Part shown: positions 28,285-35,527 of the stretch, one piece after another
How positions within the stretch are numbered: position 1 is the first letter of the stretch
Layout of the letters: each line of letters begins with the position of its first letter
Source: Microlunatus kandeliicorticis
Lineage (GTDB): Bacteria; Actinomycetota; Actinomycetes; Propionibacteriales; Propionibacteriaceae
NCBI RefSeq assembly: GCF_014137855.1
Contig: NZ_JACGWT010000004.1
Coordinates: 124,001 to 188,000, forward strand
Length of the DNA stretch: 64,000 bases
Reading direction: 5' to 3'
Made by a program: the position numbers and the translations under genes
The notes under the pieces: generated by a model
What the model was told of the DNA's origin: nothing
What the model saw: the letters and a program-made list of their open reading frames with translations, nothing else
Databases searched by the model: none

Positions 28285-28662
28285 ATGGCAGATCGTTCGC
28301 TCAAGGGAACGGGGCTGGGCGCCAAGAGCTTCGAGGACGAGGCCGGAGTCGAGTTCGCCGCTCGTCGTGAGATCCGTTACAACTGCCCGAAGGGGCACAC
28401 GTTCACGCTGACCTTCGCCGAGGAAGCCGAGATCCCCTCGCTGTGGGAGTGCCCGCGGTGCGGAGCGGAGACGCTCCGCTCGGACACCGAGCGCCCGCAG
28501 GCCAAGGAGGAGAAGCCGGTCCGCACGCACTGGGACATGCTGCGTGAGCGCCGGTCGATCGCCGAGCTCGAGGAACTGCTCGCCGAGCGGCTGGACCTGT
28601 TGCGCTCCGGCGCGATGGGGCCGAACTACCGCTCCAGCGGAGGCTCGAAGAAGAGCGCCTGA
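28285..28662 (+). CDS. rbpA: RNA polymerase-binding protein RbpA
   Basis: A 125-residue actinobacteria-specific transcription factor that binds RNA polymerase and the principal sigma factor and stabilises open complexes. The RbpA core carries Cys34, His38, Cys56 and Cys59, a zinc site like that of S. coelicolor RbpA and missing in mycobacterial ones. The C-terminal sigma-interaction helix region is HWDMLRERRSIAELEELLAERLDLLR, and MGPNYRSSG precedes a basic tail. GAAGGG lies 8 nt before the ATG. It is monocistronic, between a SigR-type promoter and a hairpin terminator. Confidence 0.96.
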   Translation: MADRSLKGTGLGAKSFEDEAGVEFAARREIRYNCPKGHTFTLTFAEEAEIPSLWECPRCGAETLRSDTERPQAKEEKPVRTHWDMLRERRSIAELEELLAERLDLLRSGAMGPNYRSSGGSKKSA

Positions 28663-28706
28663 CCGCGCGCCGGTCGCCCTGGAGGTGACCGGCGCTCCGC
28701 ACGACG

Positions 28707-28741
28707 AAGCCCCACCGGGCTGTGGCACCGGTGGGGCTTTT
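28707..28741. terminator. Hairpin terminator between rbpA and fxsA
   Basis: AAGCCCCACCGG (28707-28718) pairs with CCGGTGGGGCTT (28728-28739), 12 bp with a 9-nt loop, followed by TT. It lies 44 nt after the rbpA stop and just outside the stop of the convergent fxsA gene, so it probably serves both strands. Confidence 0.85.
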
Positions 28742-28747
28742 CGCGTG

Positions 28748-29317
28748 TCAGGGTCGGCCGGCGTCGCCGAGCTCGCCCCGGATGACCAGCGGGTCCTCCC
28801 GGCGCGGGTCGCCGGACCCCGGCTCGACCACCTCACCCTCGATCACCACGTGGTCGGCACCGTCGCGTCGTCCGGCGAATCCCGGCGGCACCATCAGACC
28901 GGACTCGAACCGGGCCAGCCGCCGCGCCAGCACCAGGCCCAGCGCCCAGCGGGCCAGCGGCCGGGTGAACGGGATCAGGCAGATCAGCCCGAACACGTCG
29001 GTGACGAAGCCGGGGACGATCAGCAGCAGGCCGCCGACCAGCACCAGCGCGGCGTCGGTGAGCTCACGGGTCGGCATCCGGCCCTCGGCGACCGAGACGT
29101 TGAGCGCGCGCCAGGCGGCCCGGCCCTCGCGCTTGGTCAGCCAGGCCCCGAACACCGCCTCGACCACCAGGATCAGCAGCGTCCACCCGACGCCGATCGC
29201 CTGCCCGACCTGGATCAGCAGCCAGATCTCGACGAACGGGAGCGCCACCAGCACGGCGACGAGGAGCAGGAAGCCGATCCCGCCGCGCGGTCTCACCGAG
29301 GTGTTCACGTCTCCCAT
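28748..29317 (-). CDS. fxsA: FxsA family membrane protein
   Basis: A 189-residue cytoplasmic-membrane protein of the FxsA family (E. coli FxsA relieves F-plasmid PifA exclusion of phage T7). LVALPFVEIWLLIQVGQAIGVGWTLLIL and GALLVLVGGLLLIVPGFVTDVFGLICLIP-like segments (residues 20-110) are the family core; the C-terminal ~50 residues are acidic and soluble. The chromosomal role in actinobacteria is unknown. The ATG at 29317 was preferred to an in-frame TTG at 29344. Confidence 0.85.
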   Translation of the reverse strand: MGDVNTSVRPRGGIGFLLLVAVLVALPFVEIWLLIQVGQAIGVGWTLLILVVEAVFGAWLTKREGRAAWRALNVSVAEGRMPTRELTDAALVLVGGLLLIVPGFVTDVFGLICLIPFTRPLARWALGLVLARRLARFESGLMVPPGFAGRRDGADHVVIEGEVVEPGSGDPRREDPLVIRGELGDAGRP

Positions 29318-29431
29318 GGTCCCGCAGCCCGGGCGGTCGCCCAAGGAACGCCGGCTGGCCGCAGCCCTGATCGTTCCCTGGTTTCCCGGCCCGCGCCGAC
29401 GGGCCGGGCGTGGAACGGAAGCGGATCTTGG

Positions 29432-30217
29432 TCAGGACCCGGCGACCTGCTTGCGCGACCGGCCGAGCAGCCCGCGCAGCTGCTGGCCGCGGTACTCGAT
29501 GCCCCACAGCGTGGTCCGCAGCAGCGCCTCGACGACGATCCGCTGGCTCATCTTGGAGTTGCCGTACTCGCGCTCGACGAAGGTGATCGGCACCTCGACC
29601 ACACTGAAGCCGGCCTTGAGCGCCCGCCACAGCAGGTCGACCTGGAAGCAGTAGCCCGCCGAGGCGACGTCGTCGAGCCCGAGCCCGAGCAGCGTCCGCC
29701 GCCGGAACGCCCGGTAGCCGCCGGTCGCGTCGCGGGTGTGGATGCCCAGCGCCAGTCGCGTCCACAGGCTGCCGCCGCGCGACAGCGCCTCGCGCGACTT
29801 CGGCCAGTTGACCACCGCGCCGCCGCGGACCCAGCGCGAGCCGAGCACCAGGTCGGCACCCGGTCCGCCGTCGGCGCCGCTGAGCGCGTCGAGCATCCGC
29901 GGCAGCTGCTCGGGCTGGTGCGATCCGTCCGCGTCCATCTCGACCAGCACGTCGTAGCCGCGCTCGAGTCCCCAGTCGAAACCGGCCAGGTAGGCGGCAC
30001 CGAGGCCCTGTTTGCCACGCCGGTGCATCACGTGCAGGTGGTCGTCCTCGGCGGCCAGCTTGTCGGCGAGCTCGCCGGTGCCGTCCGGCGAGTTGTCGTC
30101 GGCGATCAGCACGTCGGCCTGCGGCACGGCGGTCCGCACCCGCCCGGTGATCCGCTCGACGTTCTCGACCTCGTTGTAGGTCGGGATGATCACCAGGATC
30201 CGGCCCAGCTCGGTCAC
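29432..30217 (-). CDS. ppm: Polyprenol monophosphomannose synthase
   Basis: A 261-residue GT2 enzyme of the dolichol-phosphate-mannose-synthase type that transfers mannose from GDP-mannose to polyprenyl phosphate at the inner face of the membrane. IIPTYNEVENVERI starts the GT-A fold; IADDNSPDGT and VEMDADGSHQPEQLPRML hold the metal-binding acidic residues; VLGSRWVRGG and FVEREYGNSKMS are typical. No membrane anchor is present. Its GTG overlaps the stop of lnt by 4 bp. In mycobacteria the two are fused in Ppm1; here they are separate but coupled. Product feeds protein and glycolipid mannosylation. Confidence 0.92.
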   Translation of the reverse strand: MTELGRILVIIPTYNEVENVERITGRVRTAVPQADVLIADDNSPDGTGELADKLAAEDDHLHVMHRRGKQGLGAAYLAGFDWGLERGYDVLVEMDADGSHQPEQLPRMLDALSGADGGPGADLVLGSRWVRGGAVVNWPKSREALSRGGSLWTRLALGIHTRDATGGYRAFRRRTLLGLGLDDVASAGYCFQVDLLWRALKAGFSVVEVPITFVEREYGNSKMSQRIVVEALLRTTLWGIEYRGQQLRGLLGRSRKQVAGS

Positions 30218-32049
30218 GCGCCCTGCCTCTCCGTGGCCGGCTGCGCGTCCGGCCGCTGCGATGTCGGACCATCCTGGCCCGTCCGGTGGTCCGTGGCCAG
30301 CCGACCGGCCGTGCGGCGGCGGACCAGCACCGCGGCGCCGGCGCCGACCAGCGCGGCGAGCAGCCCGACCAGCGCGAGCCCGTCGTCGATCCAGCTCCCC
30401 CAGCGCACCGCGGGGGTGATCGCCGACCGCAGCGGCATCGTCACCACCCGGTCGGCGTGGGTGAACTGCTGGGAGCGCCAGACCACCGTGCCGTCCCGGT
30501 CGATGAAGCCCGACACGCTGTTGGTGGTGGCCACCGCGATCTCGCGCCGGGTCTCCATCGCCCGGGTCCGGGTGATCGCGAACTGTTGCTCGATCTGCCC
30601 GGTGCCGCCGTAGGTGGCGTTGTTGCTCTGCACCATCAGCACCTGCGCGCCGGCGGTGATCGCCTGGTGCACGGTGGCGTCGTAGGCGAGCTCGAAGCAG
30701 ATCACGTCCCCGACGGCCAACGGACGGGTGCCGCCGTCGGCGGTGGGCACGGTCACCCGCATCACCCCGGGCCGGGTGCCCGGGACCGACTGGGCGCCGA
30801 CCAGCTTGAGCATCGGGATCAGCGGCAGCAGCTGGTCGCGGAACGGGATCCACTCGCCGAACGGCACCAGGTTGCGCTTGTCGTAGCGGCCGGTGATGGT
30901 GCCGCCGGGCTGCCAGAACAGCGCCGACGTCTGCCGTTCGTCCGGCCCGGGGCCGTCCATCACCGCGCCGACCATGATCGGGACGCCCGCGATCCGGGCG
31001 GCCGCGTCGACCACCAGCCGGGTCTGCGCGTCCTCGGTGGGGTCGATGTCGGTGGAGTTCTCCGGCCAGAGGATGAAGTCGGGACGCGGCATCCGGCCGA
31101 GCCGGACGTCCGTGGCCAGGTCGACGGTCTGGCTGAGGTGGTTGAGGGTCACCGTCCGCGCCCGGCCCATGGCCTCGATCCCGCGGCCGGGCACGTTGCC
31201 CTGCACGATGCCGACGTTGACGCTGCCCTGGGTGCCGGCGGCCGGCTCGGGCTCCCAGCCCCGCAGCGGCACCCCGACGCCGACCACGACCGCGGCGACC
31301 AGCACGGCCGCGCCGAGCGCGCCGAGGGTTCCCCGGCCCGTCCGTCGGCTCGGCTGGCGGCGTCCCCAGGGCAGCCAGCGGAGCAGGACCCAGGCCAGCA
31401 GCTGCCCGAGCAGGGCGGTCAGGAAGCTCACCCCGGCCACCCCGACGAACGGCAGGTAGCCGGCCAGCGGGGTGTCGACCACCGGGTAGGCGATCCGCGT
31501 CCACCCGAAGCCGCCGAACGGGAACCGCGCGTAACCGAACTCCACCAGCACCCAGGCGGCCGCGGCCCCGACCGGCCACAGCGAGAAGCGGGTGACCGCC
31601 CGCAGCCGGCTGACCAGGGTCAGAGCCAGCCCGAGCAGGGCGAAGAACAGCGCCTCGAAGGCGATCAGGGCGACCGCGACCGGCACCCCGAGGACGTGGA
31701 TCCAGCCGATGGCCAGCACCAGCATGACCAGACCGAACAGGTAGCCCAGACCGAACGCGCGACGCGGCCGCGCACCGGCCACCGCGAGGGTGAGGCCGGC
31801 GACCCCCGGGAACAGCAGCGGCCACAGCCCGTAGGGCTCCCAGCTCAGTCCGACCGCGAGACCCGAGGCCAGCGTCAGCAGCAGCCGGAGCCAGCCCCGT
31901 CGGCGGGGTTCGGTCCAGCGCTCGTTCCGCAGCCGACGGCGCTCCCGGCGGCGTCCGCGGCGGCTCCCGCGTCCGATCGGCGCGGGCGGCTCCGCCCGGT
32001 CGCCCTCCGGCGCCACGGTCTGCGCGGAGGTCGGAGCGGTGGTGGACAC
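30214..32049 (-). CDS. lnt: Apolipoprotein N-acyltransferase
   Basis: A 611-residue membrane enzyme that adds the third acyl chain to lipoproteins. A basic N-terminus (~1-55) leads into about seven helices, then the periplasmic nitrilase domain with the catalytic triad E330 (LWPENST), K391 (YDKRNLVPFGEW) and C451 (DVICFELAY), and a last helix before a polar tail. GTG start with TAGGCT (32056-32061) 6 nt upstream, sharing the TAG stop of the upstream AsnC gene. Order AsnC-lnt-ppm suggests one operon, the last two coupled through a 4-bp overlap. Confidence 0.93.
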   Translation of the reverse strand: MSTTAPTSAQTVAPEGDRAEPPAPIGRGSRRGRRRERRRLRNERWTEPRRRGWLRLLLTLASGLAVGLSWEPYGLWPLLFPGVAGLTLAVAGARPRRAFGLGYLFGLVMLVLAIGWIHVLGVPVAVALIAFEALFFALLGLALTLVSRLRAVTRFSLWPVGAAAAWVLVEFGYARFPFGGFGWTRIAYPVVDTPLAGYLPFVGVAGVSFLTALLGQLLAWVLLRWLPWGRRQPSRRTGRGTLGALGAAVLVAAVVVGVGVPLRGWEPEPAAGTQGSVNVGIVQGNVPGRGIEAMGRARTVTLNHLSQTVDLATDVRLGRMPRPDFILWPENSTDIDPTEDAQTRLVVDAAARIAGVPIMVGAVMDGPGPDERQTSALFWQPGGTITGRYDKRNLVPFGEWIPFRDQLLPLIPMLKLVGAQSVPGTRPGVMRVTVPTADGGTRPLAVGDVICFELAYDATVHQAITAGAQVLMVQSNNATYGGTGQIEQQFAITRTRAMETRREIAVATTNSVSGFIDRDGTVVWRSQQFTHADRVVTMPLRSAITPAVRWGSWIDDGLALVGLLAALVGAGAAVLVRRRTAGRLATDHRTGQDGPTSQRPDAQPATERQGA

Positions 32050-32055
32050 CGCGCG

Positions 32056-32061
32056 AGCCTA
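32056..32061 (-). promoter_or_regulatory. TANNNT -10 box of lnt
   Basis: TAGGCT on the minus strand, 6 nt before the lnt GTG and overlapping the stop codon of the AsnC gene; may allow separate leaderless transcription of lnt-ppm. Confidence 0.35.
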
Positions 32062-32562
32062 CCCAGCGACGTCCGGTTCGGCCTCCGTCGCACGGCCGTT
32101 GCTCAGCCGCGCGCTGTGCGGCTCGGGCAGCATCGAGCGCTCCTCGTAGGGGATCGAGAGCACCACGGTGGTGTTGGTCGAGACCTTGCCTGCGGCGCGG
32201 ATCTCGGCTAGCAGGTGCTCGAGCTCGACGGTGTTGCCGGCCTGCACCTTGAGCAGGTAGCTGGTCTCACCAGCCACCGAGTAGCAACTGACGATCTGCG
32301 GGATGTGCGAGACCAGCTCGGGCGTGTCGTCGGGCTGGTCGGCGGCGAAGGGCTGGATCTGGACGAAGGCGGTCAGCATGGCGCCGATCGAGGCCGGGTC
32401 GATCACCGCGCGGTAGCCCTTGATCACGCCGCGCTGCTCGAGCCGGCGGACCCGCTGCTGGGCCGCGGAGGTGGAAAGCCCGGTCTCGCGGCCGATGTCG
32501 GTGTAGGACATCCGGCCGTCGTGGGCCAGCAGCGCAAGGATCTGCCGGTCGAGGGACTCCAT
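32059..32562 (-). CDS. Lrp/AsnC family transcriptional regulator
   Basis: A 167-residue feast/famine regulator. DRQILALLAHDGRMSYTDIGRETGLSTSAAQQRVRRLEQRGVI is a canonical AsnC winged HTH (residues 4-50, in parts), followed by the ligand-binding RAM domain with CYSVAGETSYLLKV (about 95-108) and TTVVLSIPYEER. It probably responds to an amino acid. The ATG at 32562 is only 25 nt from the divergent exonuclease start. The target is unknown; lnt directly downstream is on the same strand. Confidence 0.88.
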   Translation of the reverse strand: MESLDRQILALLAHDGRMSYTDIGRETGLSTSAAQQRVRRLEQRGVIKGYRAVIDPASIGAMLTAFVQIQPFAADQPDDTPELVSHIPQIVSCYSVAGETSYLLKVQAGNTVELEHLLAEIRAAGKVSTNTTVVLSIPYEERSMLPEPHSARLSNGRATEAEPDVAG

Positions 32563-32587
32563 CCCGCAATCGTGCCAGGATCGGCCC

Positions 32588-33553
32588 GTGTCGAACGGAC
32601 GATTGATGCTTCTGGACACCGCGTCGCTCTACTTTCGCGCCTTCTTCGGCGTACCCGACACGATGCGGGCGCCGGACGGCACGCCGGTCAACGCCGTGCG
32701 CGGTCTGCTCGACTTCATCGCCCGGCTGGTCGGTGAGTACCACCCGACGCACCTGGTCTGCTGCTGGGACAACGACTGGCGACCCGCCTGGCGGGTGGAC
32801 CTGGTGCCGCAGTACAAGGCGCACCGGGTCGCCGAGCCGGGTGGCAGCGGGATCAGCGAGATGTCGACCTCGGCCGACACCACCACCGAGGACGCGCCCG
32901 ACGCGCTCGCCGTCCAGGTGCCGCTGATCGTCGAGGTGCTCGACGCCCTGGGCATCGCGGTGGTCGGCGCCGACGGCTACGAGGCCGACGACGTGATCGG
33001 CACGCTCGCCGAACGGACGTCGGCGACGATGCCGGTCGACGTGGTGACCGGCGACCGCGACCTGTTCCAGCTGGTCGACGACGACCGCGGGATCCGGGTG
33101 CTCTACATCGCCCGCGGGGTGGGCAAGCACGAGCGGGTCGACGCCGCGTGGGTGCGGCAGCGCTTCGGGGTGGACCCGGCCCGCTACGTCGACTACGCCG
33201 TGCTCAAGGGCGACCCGTCCGACGGGCTGCCCGGGGTGGCCGGGGTCGGCGAGAAGACGGCGGCCGGTCTGGTCGACCGGCACGGCGACCTCGAGGGGAT
33301 CCTCGCGGCCGCGAGCCGGCCGGACTCCCCCATCAGCGGCTCGGTCCGGGCCAAGCTCGGTGCGGCCATCGACTACCTGGCGGTGGCGCCGACGGTGGTC
33401 GCGGTGGCCCGGGACATCGACCTCTCGGTGGGCACCGACGACCTGCGGCTGCCCACCGCGCCGGCCCATCCGCGGGTCTTCGCGGGGCTGACCGAGCGGC
33501 TCGGGCTGGGCAGCAGCGCCGAACGGGTGCTGGCCGCGCTCGCCGGTCGCTGA
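32588..33553 (+). CDS. 5'-3' exonuclease / flap nuclease (PolA N-domain type)
   Basis: A 321-residue FEN-like nuclease homologous to the N-terminal domain of DNA polymerase I. Metal-binding acidic clusters are visible in LLDTASLYFRAFFG, YEADDVIGTLA and VVTGDRDLFQLV; the helix-hairpin-helix is LPGVAGVGEKTAAGLV. It should remove RNA primers or 5' flaps, as a stand-alone paralogue common in actinobacteria. GTG 32588; CAGGAT lies 6 nt before it. Divergent from the AsnC regulator. Confidence 0.9.
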   Translation: MSNGRLMLLDTASLYFRAFFGVPDTMRAPDGTPVNAVRGLLDFIARLVGEYHPTHLVCCWDNDWRPAWRVDLVPQYKAHRVAEPGGSGISEMSTSADTTTEDAPDALAVQVPLIVEVLDALGIAVVGADGYEADDVIGTLAERTSATMPVDVVTGDRDLFQLVDDDRGIRVLYIARGVGKHERVDAAWVRQRFGVDPARYVDYAVLKGDPSDGLPGVAGVGEKTAAGLVDRHGDLEGILAAASRPDSPISGSVRAKLGAAIDYLAVAPTVVAVARDIDLSVGTDDLRLPTAPAHPRVFAGLTERLGLGSSAERVLAALAGR

Positions 33554-33928
33554 CCGTCTCCTGAGCCTCTCTAGGGCCTGAGCCCGTCCGAAGCGCGCAC
33601 AGACGGACCGGCCGCGACGACCCTGGGGATGAGGTCGACGCGGCCGGTCCGGTCGGAGCGTTGCTCTGGTCCTGCGGAGCTGTGTGGGGGGTTGTGGGTG
33701 ACGCGGGACGTCCGGGTGATCGCGGCGGTGTCGGGGGCCACCGCGGCGATCGGCGGGCGTCGTGAGTTCTCGGGTGTTGCGGGTGTCGGGTCCGGTCTCG
33801 GCGTCGGGGGCCACCTGCTCCGTTCCTGACACCCAGAACACTACGGATCGCCGGCGGGGCGTTCTCGGCGTTGGCTGCAGAACTGATCGGCATTCCGTGC
33901 ACACCTGCGCGAGCCCCGGGAACGCCGG
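33554..33928. other. 375-nt non-coding gap between convergent genes
   Basis: It holds the hairpin at 33604-33651. The remaining ~275 nt are G-rich on the plus strand and include two GTCGGGGGCCACC motifs (near 33733 and 33808) about 75 bp apart. No ORF with a ribosome site, tRNA or known RNA fold was seen. A small RNA cannot be excluded. Confidence 0.5.
33604..33651. terminator. Long hairpin with CGGACCGGCCGCG arms
   Basis: CGGACCGGCCGCG (33604-33616) pairs with its complement at 33639-33651, 13 bp; after one A-A mismatch the inner CGACC/GGTCG adds 5 bp around a 10-nt loop. It lies 50 nt after the exonuclease stop. No T-tract. Confidence 0.65.
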
Positions 33929-35527
33929 TCAGGAAGGGGACGCGGGGCCCCGCTCGAGCACGGCGCGGACCGCGTCCAGGAAGGGTCGGTCGTCGCGCGG
34001 CCGGTCGCCGAGGTAGTGCCGGGTCAGGGCGGCCCGGGCGGCGCGCAACGGGTCGTCGGTCTCGGACGCGTCCGGTCGCAGCGCGGCCAGCCACGGCGGC
34101 GGGCGGCCGACCGCGTCCCCCGAGCCGCCCGCACCACCGAGGGCGGTCGGGTCGACCGAGTAGGCCGCCGCGGTGCTCGGGTAGCGCTCGGCCAGGGTCG
34201 CCGCGTCCACCCCGGCGGGCAGCACCACCGCGTACGGCTTCCGGGTCGCGAAGAAGTCGACCAGCATGCTGCCGACGTCGGTGATCATCGCGTCGGCGGC
34301 GTCGAAGCACTCCGCGGTGGTCCACGACCGGGTCGCGACGGCGGACGCGTGGCCGCGGCCGGCGTCGGCGGCCAGCACCGCGTCGACCTCGGCGATCAGC
34401 CGGCGGTCGCCGCCCTGCCAGCTGAACGGGTGCGGCCGGAAGACCACCGCGGCCCCCGCCGCGACGAGCAGCCGGGCCAGCGCCGGGCAGGCGGCCAGCG
34501 AGCCGAGCCGGGTCCGCGCGTTGTAGCCGCGCCAGGTGGGGGCCAGCAGCACCCGCCAGCCCCGGCCCGGAGGCCGCTCCCCCGCCCCGGCCAGCCCGGC
34601 CAGCTGCGGGCGCCCGACCTCGACGAACCGGTCGGGCGGGATCGACACCCGGGCCGCGGGGTACCGGTCGCGCGCGGCCGGTCCGGCGACGAACACCCGG
34701 TCGAACATCGCGTGCATCGGGTGCGCGGACAGCTCCTTGTCGGAGTCGCCGTGACCGAGGTAGACGTGGGTGAGCGCCCGGTAGTTGACGAACTGGACGT
34801 TCTCGCTGACCCCGTTGACGTAGAACGCGGCTCGCAGGCTCGGCACCGCCGCACGGTCACCGGCGAGGGCGGCGATCGCGTCGAGGTCGACCACCGCGGG
34901 CGCACAGACCACCGGTGCGGCGGTCGTCGTCCGGGCCCACTCGACGGCGGCCGGGTCGCGGACCATAACCACGTAGCGGCGGCCGAGCTTCTCCAGCTGG
35001 GGCAGCCACATCCGCAGCTGGTAGGAGGCGTCGTTGCGCCGGGCGGTGTAGACGACGAACTCCGGCGCGTAGGCCGTGAGCGCCCAGGTCAGCGCCGCCC
35101 GGCGGGCCGGCACGGCGCGGCGGGCCCGCAGATCGGTGAGCACCAGCAGCAGGCCGCCGAGCGCCGCCAGCACCGCCACCGCCACCGCCACCGGACCGAG
35201 GCCGAGCAGCAGGGTCACCGCGACCAGCAGCACGGCCAGCCAGCCGAGCACCCGCGCCGTAAGCGTCCCGATCCCGGGCCGTCCCGCGGCGAACCCCGGG
35301 AGCTGCACCGCGTTTGGCCGACGGGTCGGACGGAGCCGCCCGTGCACCGCGCTGGTCAGCACGATCATCATCGCGGCCGGCGCGCCGACGATCACCGCGG
35401 CGGCCCCCGGACCCGCGGGCTCGGCCGTGCCGAGCCGCGCCGCCAGCACCACCGCGAGCGCGGCCGTCAGCGCCGCGAGCAGCTCGGGCAGCAGGCCGCG
35501 CGCGACGGCGAGGGCCGCGCCCCTCAC
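33929..35527 (-). CDS. Membrane-anchored TagF-like polyol-phosphate transferase (single unit)
   Basis: A 532-residue protein: about four membrane helices (residues ~5-135), then a CDP-glycerol/CDP-ribitol phosphotransferase (TagF/TarL) domain. Domain marks are PEFVVYTARRNDASYQLRMWLPQLEKLGRR, HVYLGHGDSDKELS near residue 257 (the first catalytic His), VVFRPHPFS (second His) and SDAMI-like ADAMITDVGSMLVDF. It is a close paralogue of both halves of the upstream 1284-residue protein and overlaps it by 4 bp (GTGA), so it is a third copy in the same operon. Probably adds polyol-phosphate units to a lipid-linked wall polymer. Substrate, glycerol or ribitol, is not decidable. Confidence 0.85.
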   Translation of the reverse strand: MRGAALAVARGLLPELLAALTAALAVVLAARLGTAEPAGPGAAAVIVGAPAAMMIVLTSAVHGRLRPTRRPNAVQLPGFAAGRPGIGTLTARVLGWLAVLLVAVTLLLGLGPVAVAVAVLAALGGLLLVLTDLRARRAVPARRAALTWALTAYAPEFVVYTARRNDASYQLRMWLPQLEKLGRRYVVMVRDPAAVEWARTTTAAPVVCAPAVVDLDAIAALAGDRAAVPSLRAAFYVNGVSENVQFVNYRALTHVYLGHGDSDKELSAHPMHAMFDRVFVAGPAARDRYPAARVSIPPDRFVEVGRPQLAGLAGAGERPPGRGWRVLLAPTWRGYNARTRLGSLAACPALARLLVAAGAAVVFRPHPFSWQGGDRRLIAEVDAVLAADAGRGHASAVATRSWTTAECFDAADAMITDVGSMLVDFFATRKPYAVVLPAGVDAATLAERYPSTAAAYSVDPTALGGAGGSGDAVGRPPPWLAALRPDASETDDPLRAARAALTRHYLGDRPRDDRPFLDAVRAVLERGPASPS

